Source of the DNA: Fulvimarina sp040239565
GTDB lineage: Bacteria; Pseudomonadota; Alphaproteobacteria; Rhizobiales; Rhizobiaceae
Assembly (NCBI RefSeq): GCF_040239565.1
Contig: NZ_JBEHWS010000006.1
Coordinates: 124,001 to 188,000 of the forward strand
Length of the DNA stretch: 64,000 nt
Direction: 5' to 3'
Numbering within the stretch: position 1 is the first letter of the stretch; each line of letters begins with the position of its first letter. Made by a program: the position numbers and the translations under genes. Below, piece by piece: positions 53,788-62,281 of this stretch. The notes under the pieces were generated by a model. It had not been told where the DNA came from. It searched no databases and worked only from the letters and a program-made list of their open reading frames with translations.

Positions 53788-54080
53788 GGGGCGTCTCCGT
53801 TTATAGCTCTGTGCTCGCCGGCTTCATTAGTAACCGGCTTGGAATTGTTTGAAGGGTTTATAGGGGCGATGATCCGTTCGGCGAAGGATTGCCAACGATG
53901 AAGTGCGTCATCCCTCCAGATGTTCGGAAGCATGTCGATCCGCAATACCGAAAGAATATGGAAACAAAAACAGAACAAACTGGCTGCGTGGTGGATGAAA
54001 CGACCCGTCATCGAAATCGCGCTTGATGTTGTTGCCGGGACGCGATTGAAACGAGCCGAACCTGCCGAGGAGGAAGCCCC

Positions 54081-54809
54081 ATGCGCGAGATCGTGTTCGA
54101 TACCGAAACGACCGGCCTCGACAACACGGTCGACCGAGTGATCGAGATCGGCGGCGTCGAGCTCTGGAATCATATTCCAACCGGCAAGACCTACCACCAG
54201 TACATCCGCCCGGCCGGCCGCAAGGTCGATCCGGCGGCGTTCGACGTCCACGGCATTTCGGACGAATTCCTGGTCGACAAGCCACTTTTCGAAGAGGTCG
54301 CCGACGAGTTCGTGGCGTTCTTCTCCGATGCCAAGCTGATCGCGCACAATGCGAATTTCGACATCGGCTTCCTGAACGCCGAACTCAAGCGTCTCGATCA
54401 GCCGCCGATCGAGCCCTCGCTCGTCATCGATACGCTGGCGATGGCGCGGCGCAAGTTTCCGATGGCGCCCGCAAGCCTCGACGCGCTCTGCTCGCGCTTT
54501 TCGGTCGACACGTCGAAGCGCGAGAAGCACGGCGCGCTGCTCGATTCGGAGCTGCTGGCCGACGTCTACATCGAGCTGATCGGCGGCCGCCAGTCTTCGC
54601 TCGGCCTGACGGTGGAGGCAGACGACACCTATGCCGGCGGCGAGTCGGGCGGTCCGATTGCTGTCAAAGCCCGTGAGACGCCACTCGCACCAAGGCTGAG
54701 TGAAGACGAGAGGGAGCGCCACACAGCCTTCGTCGAAAGCCTCGGCGAAGAGGCGCTCTGGTGGCGGTATCTGCCACGCGAGTCGACCACAAGCGCCGCG
54801 GCGGAATAG
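54081..54809 (+). CDS. dnaQ: DNA polymerase III epsilon subunit (proofreading exonuclease)
   Basis: A 242-aa DEDDh 3'-5' exonuclease of the replicase. Exo I is MREIVFDTETTGLD (Asp7, Glu9), Exo II is LIAHNANFDIGFL, and Exo III is KREKHGALLDSELLADVY with the general-base His. The C-terminal segment (about 185-242) is the alpha-subunit binding tail. AGGAGGAA precedes ATG 54081. The 53788-54080 region upstream is the promoter area and includes a long AT-richer stretch. Confidence 0.96.
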   Translation: MREIVFDTETTGLDNTVDRVIEIGGVELWNHIPTGKTYHQYIRPAGRKVDPAAFDVHGISDEFLVDKPLFEEVADEFVAFFSDAKLIAHNANFDIGFLNAELKRLDQPPIEPSLVIDTLAMARRKFPMAPASLDALCSRFSVDTSKREKHGALLDSELLADVYIELIGGRQSSLGLTVEADDTYAGGESGGPIAVKARETPLAPRLSEDERERHTAFVESLGEEALWWRYLPRESTTSAAAE

Positions 54810-55189
54810 GCTCGACTAAGCTCGCCATATCCTTTCGGAGTGTGACAGGACCAAATGAGTGCCTCGAACCAAATGGCGCTTTGCTCAGGCTGCAACCGAC
54901 GGAAATCGCAACCCCGATTTAGCGGGAAATGATTCGTCGCAACACACCAGTGACCGAGCCGTCCCTCAGTTTATCGAGGGTCAGCAAGCTCGTCAGTTCT
55001 GGACCCTCCACGTTAAGGAGGGACTTTTCGTCGAAGACGTCGATTGTTTCACAGGGCAAAACCCGGTCTGACCATGTGACAATCGCCTGCTGCTCTCGAC
55101 AGCAAAGGGCGAACGGCCCTGGCGATGGAAAAGCCACGACGGCGAAGAAGCCCATGACCGGGTCAGCGAGTTTCTCAGAACGACCGGGA
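54810..55189. other. intergenic region between dnaQ and the methyltransferase gene
   Basis: 380 bp between convergent genes. A minus-strand open frame of 78 codons (54919-55155) has moderate codon bias and no recognisable family. I leave it as non-coding or doubtful. No strong terminator was identified. Confidence 0.4.
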
Positions 55190-55993
55190 TCAACGGCAGG
55201 GCTGACGCGCCCTGGCGCCAGCGCCCGCCCCTGCAGGAACGAGCACGGGCTTTGACACCCGCTTGCGCGCCATCTCCCGCGTCGTCACCGGAACGCCGCG
55301 ATAGAGCTGCTTGACCGCGTCCACCACCACGACGCCGGCAAAGACCGGCCAGGCCCGGCGGCCGAAGCGTTCGAGTGGCAGGCTGGCGGAAAGCATGGAG
55401 CGCTTGCGGAAGGGTGGAAAGAAGAGCGCTTCGGAAAATGTCGCGGGCGTGAACATCGACGCGCGCAGCAGCCGCTGGAGCTGGCCCCGCGACCAGGGCC
55501 GGCCAGAGCCGAAGGGCGTATGCTCGAACCGCGCCCAGACGCCGCGCCGGTTCGGAGCGACGATGACGACCCGGCCTCCGGGCGCGAGGACCCGCCAGAT
55601 TTCTTCGAGAAACGCCTCCGGGCTCTCGGCGAATTCCAGCGCATGGGTAACGAGGATGCGATCGATCGAGGCATCACCGAGCGGCAGGCTTTCAAGGCCG
55701 ACCAGTGACGTCTGGGACGGACCTCCATGGGGCCAACACGCAGCGCCCTGCGGCGCGGGCATGAAGGCAAGCGCACGTTCGGCATCGCCGGCAAAGCGGT
55801 CGAGATAGGGCGTGCCGTAGCCGATCGAAACGAGGCGTTCATCCGAGATCGGCTGCCAGAGCGGCGTCAGGGCAAGACCGATCGCACGACTCGCCTGAAG
55901 CCCCAGGGGGCTGTGATAGAAGTCGCGCAGGTCGATGATGTCGGCGTTCGTCGTCAGACCTCGATGCCCTCCCGGCGCGTTGCAGCCCGCCAT
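55190..55993 (-). CDS. class I SAM-dependent methyltransferase
   Basis: A 267-aa enzyme with the methyltransferase 11 layout: ERLVSIGYGTPYLDRFAGDAERALAFMP (motif I region with the acidic loop), SLPLGDASIDRILVTHALEFAESPEAFLEEIWRVLAPGGRVVIVAPNRRG (landmarks). The pairing with gloB, divergent, recurs in Hyphomicrobiales. Start is uncertain: ATG 55993 and ATG 56044 are in frame and both lie at or beyond a 26-bp inverted repeat; the conserved region begins near NADIIDLRDFYHSPLG. Substrate unknown. Confidence 0.85.
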   Translation of the reverse strand: MAGCNAPGGHRGLTTNADIIDLRDFYHSPLGLQASRAIGLALTPLWQPISDERLVSIGYGTPYLDRFAGDAERALAFMPAPQGAACWPHGGPSQTSLVGLESLPLGDASIDRILVTHALEFAESPEAFLEEIWRVLAPGGRVVIVAPNRRGVWARFEHTPFGSGRPWSRGQLQRLLRASMFTPATFSEALFFPPFRKRSMLSASLPLERFGRRAWPVFAGVVVVDAVKQLYRGVPVTTREMARKRVSKPVLVPAGAGAGARARQPCR

Positions 55994-56038
55994 GCCTCCA
56001 ACGATATAGGCCGGAGGCATGGCGGGCTGCAACGCGCC
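55974..56038. repeat. perfect 26-bp inverted repeat at the methyltransferase start
   Basis: Arms 55974-55999 (ggcgcgttgcagcccgccat...) and 56013-56038 are exact reverse complements with a 13-nt loop (aacgatataggcc). The ATG at 55993 lies in the arm. The hairpin would sequester either start codon and the ribosome site. Confidence 0.9.
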
Positions 56039-56136
56039 ACTCATGAATTCGCTGGGGAGAGGCTCGAAGGCTTGGCGCCTCAGGTCTTTCGCTTATGTGG
56101 CCACTTACCACAGAAACAGACCGGGAGACGGGAAAG

Positions 56137-56901
56137 ATGGCAGAGATCGAAATCCGCCAGTTCGGATGCCGGAGCGACAATTTCGGCGTTCTCGTCCGTC
56201 GCGGCGATACGACCATCGCGATCGACGCACCTGAAGAAAAGCCGATCCTCGACGCGCTTCAGGCCGAGGGATGGACACTCACTCATATTCTGACGACGCA
56301 TCATCATACGGACCATGTCGCAGCAAACGAGGCTCTCAAGGAGAAGTTCGGCGCCACCATCATCGGACCGAAGGGCGAGGCTTCGAACATTCCCGGGATC
56401 GACGAGACGGCCGAGGGCGGCGACACACTCGATGTCGGTGGGATCGAGGCGCGGGTGATCTCCACGCCCGGCCATACGCTCGGCGAGATTTCCTATTACC
56501 TGCCCGAAGCGAAGGCCCTGTTTGCTGCCGATGCCCTCTTCTCCCTCGGTTGCGGGCGGCTCTTCGAGGGTGATCCGGCGATGATGTGGACGTCGCTCCA
56601 GCGTCTGCGCGAGTTGCCCGACGAGACGATGCTCTATTGCGGGCACGAATATACGGCGACGAACGCACGCTGCGCGCTGGCGCTCGATCCGGACAATCTT
56701 CTTCTCAAGGAGCGGGCAAGCGAGGTCGAGCATCTGCGGGCGGCCGGAAAACCGACAATTCCCGTCGAACTCGGCCGGGAAAAGAAGACCAACCCCTTCC
56801 TGCGGGCCGATGATCCGGATTTTCAGAGCGCCGTCGGCATGGCCGGCGCCGATCCGGTGGATGTCTTCGCCCATGCCCGCAAGACGCGCGACGGATACTG
56901 A
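56137..56901 (+). CDS. gloB: hydroxyacylglutathione hydrolase (glyoxalase II)
   Basis: Splits S-lactoylglutathione to lactate and glutathione in methylglyoxal removal. The 254-aa protein has the binuclear metal motif THHHTDHVAAN (about 57-67), TPGHTLGEISYYL, ADALFSLGCGRLFEG, and CGHEYTATNARCALALDP, all typical of GloB. The start was chosen at ATG 56137 after GGGAGACGGG; the frame extends to 56095. The 1-nt to few-nt gap to the cupin gene suggests an operon. Confidence 0.95.
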   Translation: MAEIEIRQFGCRSDNFGVLVRRGDTTIAIDAPEEKPILDALQAEGWTLTHILTTHHHTDHVAANEALKEKFGATIIGPKGEASNIPGIDETAEGGDTLDVGGIEARVISTPGHTLGEISYYLPEAKALFAADALFSLGCGRLFEGDPAMMWTSLQRLRELPDETMLYCGHEYTATNARCALALDPDNLLLKERASEVEHLRAAGKPTIPVELGREKKTNPFLRADDPDFQSAVGMAGADPVDVFAHARKTRDGY

Positions 56902-56906
56902 GCGCC

Positions 56907-57359
56907 ATGCACGCGGACGTTCAGGCGATTATCGAAACGCTCGGAATGGAGCGGCATCCCGAAGGTGGCTGGTTCCGGGAAACGTTCAGGGACGAAAATG
57001 TCGACGAGCACGGCCGCTCGCGCTCGACCGCGATCTACTATCTGCTGAAGGCAGGCGATACGTCCGAATGGCACCGCGTCACGGATGCGTCGGAAACCTG
57101 GCATTTCTACAGGGGCGCGCCGCTCGTTCTGACGGTGTCGCCGGACGGCCATGACGCCTCTGCCCACTATCTCGGCCCCGAGATCGAGCACGACCAGCGC
57201 CCGCAATTCGTGGTTCCGGCGAACTGGTGGCAGACGGCGACCAGTCTTGGCACCTATACGCTGGTCGGATGCACCGTCTCGCCGGCTTTCACCTTCGACA
57301 GTTTCGAGATGGCACCGAAGGATTGGCGGCCGACACCGCGCAAAGCATCTGGCCGATAG
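56907..57359 (+). CDS. DUF985 cupin-like protein
   Basis: A 150-aa cupin_5 (DUF985) protein. It shows HPEGGWFRETFRD near the N-terminus, STAIYYLL, EWHRVTDASETWHFYRGAPL (metal-like His and Glu), and VPANWWQTATSLGTYTLVGCTVSPAFTFDSFEMAP (landmarks). The family function is unknown. It starts 5 nt after gloB, so it is likely co-transcribed. Confidence 0.88.
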   Translation: MHADVQAIIETLGMERHPEGGWFRETFRDENVDEHGRSRSTAIYYLLKAGDTSEWHRVTDASETWHFYRGAPLVLTVSPDGHDASAHYLGPEIEHDQRPQFVVPANWWQTATSLGTYTLVGCTVSPAFTFDSFEMAPKDWRPTPRKASGR

Positions 57360-57427
57360 CTCCGATGAAAAGCGCGGATCGCATCAGCGAGCCCGCACTC
57401 TTTTTCCCAAGAAGTGCCGGCTGATCG

Positions 57428-58270
57428 TCAGGCCGGCGTGATCGGGAACGTCTCCTTGAAGACATTGCCTTCCGTATCGGTGGCCTTCACCTCGAAAGGC
57501 TTTTCCGTTTCGCCGGAATAGTTGAAGCGGAAATTCGGGTCTTCCGAAATCGAGATGCCACCGGTCATCGAGAACAGAGCCTCGCCGCCTCGTGTCACGT
57601 CGATCGTGTCGATGAAATGGGCCGGAATATAGAGAAGCGTCACCTGATCCTTCTGGAGGCCCGAATTGTTGGGATGGCGGATCTGGAGCTGGGCTTCGCG
57701 CTTGTCGGCCGAACCCTCGACTTCGCCGAAGGTGCGAAGCTTCATCTGACCCATCTGCCGGGCCGCGACTTCCGGGTCCTTGGCCGCCGGAGCCGCGCAG
57801 CCGCCCGCGGCCTTCACGAAGGCCTTGGTGACGAAAAGATTGCCCGCGCCGTCCTCCGCAACGACATGAACATCGGTATAGGCATTGACCCGTACCCGCG
57901 TGGAAAGCTCGGTAAGGCCGGCGCCTTCGGCAATGTCAAAGGTCGCAGCGACCGGCGATGGGTTCTCGTCGATGACGAGCGTCACCTTGCGGATATCCTT
58001 CTCCGGATCGAGGCTGATCGTCATCGGCACGACGGCCGGGTCTGCGGCGCGGCTCGGCGCATCGAGTGATACGACGTTCGTGTCGGCCTTCAGTTCCTTG
58101 TCACCGAAGAGATCGCTCTTCAGATAGCTCCAGGCCGAGTCGGCACTCTCGGCCGCCTGTTCGGGCGTCTGGGCGCTTTCCGCAAAGGCCTGAGCGGGAA
58201 CTATGGCAAGCGTACCGGCGACGATCGCGGCCGTCGTCAGTTGAAGCAGATCGAGGTTTCTCGGAAGCAT
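57428..58270 (-). CDS. quinoprotein dehydrogenase-associated SoxYZ-like carrier protein
   Basis: A 280-aa periplasmic protein with a signal peptide (cleaved near AFAES, residue 31). It fuses a SoxY-like domain (about 45-165), carrying the carrier Cys158 in KAAGGCAAPA, to a SoxZ-like domain (about 175-275, RHPNNSGLQKD; FNYSGETEKPFEVKATDTEGN). This fused type accompanies quinoprotein alcohol dehydrogenases. The divergent xoxF and the adjacent zinc metallohydrolase gene support that assignment. The biochemical role of the relay is unproven. Confidence 0.88.
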   Translation of the reverse strand: MLPRNLDLLQLTTAAIVAGTLAIVPAQAFAESAQTPEQAAESADSAWSYLKSDLFGDKELKADTNVVSLDAPSRAADPAVVPMTISLDPEKDIRKVTLVIDENPSPVAATFDIAEGAGLTELSTRVRVNAYTDVHVVAEDGAGNLFVTKAFVKAAGGCAAPAAKDPEVAARQMGQMKLRTFGEVEGSADKREAQLQIRHPNNSGLQKDQVTLLYIPAHFIDTIDVTRGGEALFSMTGGISISEDPNFRFNYSGETEKPFEVKATDTEGNVFKETFPITPA

Positions 58271-58438
58271 GCGGGTCTCCTCCCCTTCATGTTCAAGTGA
58301 ACGCTCCGCGCTGGTCGGATCGTTTCGCCACGCAGAATATCATGCGTGATCATTTTCACTAATGTGACGCAGAGACGCTTCGCCAGCAAGGGTAAGGCCA
58401 TCATACTACCGTGACCGACAACGACAGCAGAACGCCGC

Positions 58439-59428
58439 TTACTCCCATTCCAGTTCGGCGAACGCGGCCGTCGCGTTACGCCGGCGAAAACCCTCGGAGA
58501 GTTCGAAGGTCTCGGCCTCTTCCCGAGCAGCGGTTTCCGCGGTCTCCTGCAGTCGGTCGCCGTTTGCAATCGCCTCACGGACATCCTTCGCCAGAGCTTC
58601 GAGATAGACCGTCTGATGCTCCATCGCTTCCGGCCATGACGCATCAAGCGGGCCGTGCCCGGGAATAACGTGATCGGCTTCGATTTTTTGGAGGTCGGGA
58701 GTTTGCTCCATCCAGCCCCGAATGCTGCCATCGACGACCGGAATGTGATCCATGAAAACGAGATCGCCGGTAAAGAGCGTCTTTGTCTTTTTATCCCATA
58801 CGGTCAGATCGTTATCCGTGTGAGCCGTCTTCCACGCGGTCAGAACGATCTCCCGATGACCGAGATCTATCGTCCGCGGTTCGCCGATCGCGACGCCTTC
58901 GTCCGGCCCGATGATCGTCAGCCTCTCGATTTCCTCCGCCCCAAGCTGTTCGGCCATCGAAGTCTTGTAGGAGTCCGCTCGGGCGGCAATCGCGGCACCG
59001 AGCTTCTCGTGCCCGAGAACTGTCGCGCCCGATTCGGCGAAAACCTGATTGCCGAAGACATGGTCGGGATGCATGTGGGTGTTGATCACGTAGCCGATTG
59101 GCTTGTCCGTGATGTCACGGATGGCAGCCAGCGCTCTCTCGCCGACGGCCACGCTGCCACTTGTATCGATCACGGCAACGGCCTCCTCCCCGACGATAAA
59201 GCCGAGATTGGCGATATCGCCCTGATTGTCCGGATCGGTTTCCGCAACTATGCCATGATGGGCATAAACCCCTGATGCGATTTCAGAATAGAACGCGCCT
59301 TCGTTCGGCTGCTGCGCCATGGCGATGGTAGACGCAGCGAAGAAGGCGAGCACCAGTGCAGCACGAGATGCGCGCTTGCAAAGCTGGACAAACCCGGCAG
59401 GAAAATGAATAGTGCGAGCGTCGACCAT
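58439..59428 (-). CDS. quinoprotein relay system zinc metallohydrolase
   Basis: A 329-aa MBL-fold protein with a hydrophobic export signal (RAALVLAFFAASTIAMAQQ). The metal motif is NTHMHPDHVFGN, followed by HEKLGAAIAARADSYKTS, FTGDLVFMDHIPVVDGS and PGHGPLDA: the full zinc site. Its family is found next to SoxYZ-like carriers and PQQ dehydrogenases. The start was set at ATG 59428 (MVDARTIHFPAG); the frame extends to 59548 with a poor-quality N-terminus. It is separated from the SoxYZ-like gene by 168 bp, same strand. Confidence 0.85.
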   Translation of the reverse strand: MVDARTIHFPAGFVQLCKRASRAALVLAFFAASTIAMAQQPNEGAFYSEIASGVYAHHGIVAETDPDNQGDIANLGFIVGEEAVAVIDTSGSVAVGERALAAIRDITDKPIGYVINTHMHPDHVFGNQVFAESGATVLGHEKLGAAIAARADSYKTSMAEQLGAEEIERLTIIGPDEGVAIGEPRTIDLGHREIVLTAWKTAHTDNDLTVWDKKTKTLFTGDLVFMDHIPVVDGSIRGWMEQTPDLQKIEADHVIPGHGPLDASWPEAMEHQTVYLEALAKDVREAIANGDRLQETAETAAREEAETFELSEGFRRRNATAAFAELEWE

Positions 59429-60124
59429 AGGAGGAATCTGGCCTGGTTTTGCATTTGGGCAATGTTCGACGCGAAAGCCCATGCATCTACGCAGTCGCAG
59501 GGCGTATGCGTCGTTTTGACCGCTCGGGCGTCTCGTTCGCACCTGCAAAAAACCGGCTCGTTTGAGCCTCTCCCTGCGCGCGTCTCTATTGACGAGGACT
59601 ACGACTTAAGTCGCAGGCAATCGCCCCTCAGCCGCACGAATCCAACTATATTTCTGCTTGTTTATTGAGCAAAGCGGCGTTCTTCACAGAACAAGACTTG
59701 AACGAGATAGGCGCCATAAAGAACGGCTCACGGAGATTTGTCGAGACTGAACACAAGTCAGTCGATCGCTGCAGATCGACTGGTTAAAGAAGCGTTTAAC
59801 TGCATCGCAACCGTATAATTGCTGCAGTGCAGCAGGAAAAAGTCCCGATTTCCGCTTGCATCGACGAATTTCCGCCTCTAGCATCGCGATCATGGTTTCC
59901 GGCTTCAAAAATTGCAGCGTGTTGGGAGCACAGCAATTTTTCGAAGGCCTCGGTAGGGCGAATGATCAACGGTGCCCACCAAGACCCCTAACGGCGGTCG
60001 TGACACGCTGCCGGAAACCGTCCCCATTCAACGCCGATATCGGCTTGGTTGACATCATCGGATCATTTTTCCGGTGAACGCGATCGGGCAGACCCGGCAT
60101 TCTGTTCCTTTGGGAGGACAATTG
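59429..60124. promoter_or_regulatory. divergent regulatory region upstream of xoxF
   Basis: About 700 bp between the relay metallohydrolase and xoxF. It has two adjacent inverted repeats: cagtcgatc / gatcgactg (59759-59782, loop gctgca) and gttaaa / tttaac (59783-59800). A short palindrome tgctgc-agt-gcagca lies near 59819-59833. The xoxF ribosome site is GGGAGGAC, 5 nt before ATG 60125. Sites for regulators are inferred only. Confidence 0.5.
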
Positions 60125-62017
60125 ATGCTCAAGACTTTCACAAAAGCTGCACTTGCTTCGGGCCTTATTCTGGCCGCCGGCGGTTATGCCAGCGCCAATG
60201 ATGCTCTGCAGGAAGCGGCGAGCAACCCGGCGCAGTGGGCGATGCCGACCGGCGATTACGCCAACCAGCGCTATTCCGAACTCGACTCGATCAACAAAGA
60301 GAACGTCGGCGACATGGTTCCGGCCTGGTCGTTCTCGACCGGCGTTCTGCGCGGCCACGAGGGCAATCCGCTCGTCGTCGGCAACGTGATGTATGTTCAC
60401 ACGCCGTTCCCGAACATGGTCTACGCTCTCGACCTGAACGAAGACGGCCGCATCATGTGGAAGCATGAGCCCAAGCAGGACCCGAACGTCATTCCGGTGA
60501 TGTGCTGCGACACGGTCAACCGTGGTGTTGCCTACGCACCCGCCGAAGGCGACAATCCGGCGATGGTGATCCTCCATCAGGCGGACACGAACGTCACGGC
60601 TCTCAATGCCGAGACCGGCGAGCAGATCTGGCAGACCCAGAACGGCGATCCTTCCAAGGGTGAGACCGGCACAGCCGCTCCGATGGTCTTCAAGGACAAG
60701 GTTCTCATCGGCATCTCCGGCGGCGAGTTCGGCGTGCGTGGTTCTGTCACGGCCTACAACCTGTCGGACGGCAGCCAGGCATGGCGCGCTTACTCGACCG
60801 GTCCCGACGACGAAATGTTGATGGACCCGCAGAACACGATGGCTCTCGGCGAGCCGGTGGGCGAGAATTCCTCGATCGACACGTGGGAAGGCGACCAGTG
60901 GCAGATCGGCGGCGGCACCACCTGGGGTTGGTTCTCCTACGATCCGGAACTGAACCTCATCTATTACGGCTCGGGCAACCCCTCGACCTGGAACCCGTCT
61001 CAGCGTCCGGGCGACAACAAGTGGTCGATGACCATCTTCGCACGTGATGCCGACAGCGGCATGGCGAAGTGGGTCTACCAGATGACGCCGCATGACGAGT
61101 GGGACTTCGATGGCGTCAACGAGATGATCCTCGCGGACATCCCGGTCGACGGCGAAGACCGCAAGGCTCTCGTCCACTTCGATCGTAACGGCTTCGCCTA
61201 CACGATGGATCGTGAGACCGGTGAACTCCTGGTTGCCAAGAAGTATGATCCGGCCGTGAACTGGGCGACAGAAGTCGTGATGGACCCCGAGTCCGATCAG
61301 TATGGTCGTCCGCAGGTCGTTTCCGAGTACTCGACCGAGCAGAACGGCGAAGACGTGAACACCACCGGCATCTGCCCGGCGGCGCTTGGCACGAAGGATC
61401 AGCAGCCTGCGGCGTTCTCGCCGAAGACCGGTCTCTTCTACGTTCCGACCAACCACGTCTGCATGGACTACGAGCCGTTCCGCGTCGCCTACACGGCCGG
61501 TCAGCCTTACGTCGGTGCAACGCTGTCGATGTACCCGGCTCCGGACAGCCATGGCGGCATGGGCAACTTCATTGCCTGGGACGCAGGCAAGGGTGAGATC
61601 GTCTGGTCGGTTCCCGAGCAGTTCTCGGTCTGGTCCGGTGCGCTCGCAACGGCTGGCGACATCGTCTTCTACGGTACGCTCGAAGGCTACCTGAAGGCTG
61701 TTGACGTCGAGAGCGGCGAAGAGCTCTACAGCTACAAGACCCCGTCGGGCATCATCGGTAACGTGATGACCTACGAGAACGACGGCAAGCAGTATGTCGG
61801 CGTCCTGTCGGGCATTGGTGGCTGGGCCGGCATCGGTCTCGCGGCAGGCCTCACCGACCCGAACGCCGGTCTCGGCGCTGTCGGCGGCTACGCTGCATTG
61901 TCGAGCTACACGGCTCTCGGTGGTCAGCTGACGGTCTTCACGGTTCCGGATCAGACGGCTTCGGCTGCCTCTTCAGACAGCTCTTCCGAGGCTGAAGGCG
62001 AGCAGTCTTCCAACTAA
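60125..62017 (+). CDS. xoxF: lanthanide-dependent PQQ methanol dehydrogenase XoxF
   Basis: Periplasmic quinoprotein oxidising methanol and other alcohols. 630 aa, signal peptide 1-24. The adjacent Cys127-Cys128 pair (VMCCDTV) forms the PQQ-binding disulfide ring. TPHDEWDFDGVNE carries catalytic Asp327 plus Asp329, the extra Asp that marks rare-earth XoxF enzymes (MxaF has Ala). Further metal ligands sit in GGEFGVRG and GSGNPSTWN. WGWF and beta-propeller tryptophan motifs are present. The C-terminal tail is Ser/Glu-rich (SSDSSSEAEGE), an unusual feature. Followed by the cytochrome and binding-protein genes. The strand bias and codon use suggest high expression. Confidence 0.96.
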   Translation: MLKTFTKAALASGLILAAGGYASANDALQEAASNPAQWAMPTGDYANQRYSELDSINKENVGDMVPAWSFSTGVLRGHEGNPLVVGNVMYVHTPFPNMVYALDLNEDGRIMWKHEPKQDPNVIPVMCCDTVNRGVAYAPAEGDNPAMVILHQADTNVTALNAETGEQIWQTQNGDPSKGETGTAAPMVFKDKVLIGISGGEFGVRGSVTAYNLSDGSQAWRAYSTGPDDEMLMDPQNTMALGEPVGENSSIDTWEGDQWQIGGGTTWGWFSYDPELNLIYYGSGNPSTWNPSQRPGDNKWSMTIFARDADSGMAKWVYQMTPHDEWDFDGVNEMILADIPVDGEDRKALVHFDRNGFAYTMDRETGELLVAKKYDPAVNWATEVVMDPESDQYGRPQVVSEYSTEQNGEDVNTTGICPAALGTKDQQPAAFSPKTGLFYVPTNHVCMDYEPFRVAYTAGQPYVGATLSMYPAPDSHGGMGNFIAWDAGKGEIVWSVPEQFSVWSGALATAGDIVFYGTLEGYLKAVDVESGEELYSYKTPSGIIGNVMTYENDGKQYVGVLSGIGGWAGIGLAAGLTDPNAGLGAVGGYAALSSYTALGGQLTVFTVPDQTASAASSDSSSEAEGEQSSN

Positions 62018-62037
62018 GGTCCATCCGACCCGGATTT

Positions 62038-62118
62038 CCGACCCCTGCTCTGGCAGCCGGGGTCGGTTCTGTCCCGATGTCTTCGGAAAGGCCGCGTTCT
62101 TATCAGGGCGCGGCTTTT
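62038..62118 (+). terminator. terminator/attenuator-like hairpins after xoxF
   Basis: First stem ccgacccc / ggggtcgg (62038-62066, loop of 13 nt) followed by ttct. Second stem gccgcg / cgcggc (62091-62114) followed by tttt (62115-62118). The two could partly terminate the xoxF transcript before xoxG and so set a high xoxF:xoxG ratio. Confidence 0.6.
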
Positions 62119-62160
62119 CGTCCAGACGGGCGGGAATTTCGTCCAGACGGGCGGGAATTT
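62119..62160 (+). repeat. tandem duplication of 21 bp in the xoxF-xoxG spacer
   Basis: Two exact head-to-tail copies of a 21-base unit (cgtccagacgggcgggaatt + t) at 62119-62139 and 62140-62160, directly after the second hairpin and about 120 bp before the xoxG start. Confidence 0.93.
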
Positions 62161-62281
62161 GTCCCGACTTACCGAAATAGCAGCGAGGCAGACTGTCCTC
62201 GAACAAAAACACAGTCCAAGTTCTCCCACACGACAACCAAGATCGATCGCGTTCGAGTATCGCGTAACAATCGAGGAAACG

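Noticed and set aside
54919..55155. Minus-strand 78-codon frame between dnaQ and the methyltransferase gene
   Set aside because: Codon bias is only moderate, no family is recognised, and no ribosome site was seen; left as doubtful.
59966..61552. Open frame of over 500 codons antisense to xoxF
   Set aside because: Its open state follows from the strong codon bias of xoxF on the plus strand; it shows no family pattern and no ribosome site.
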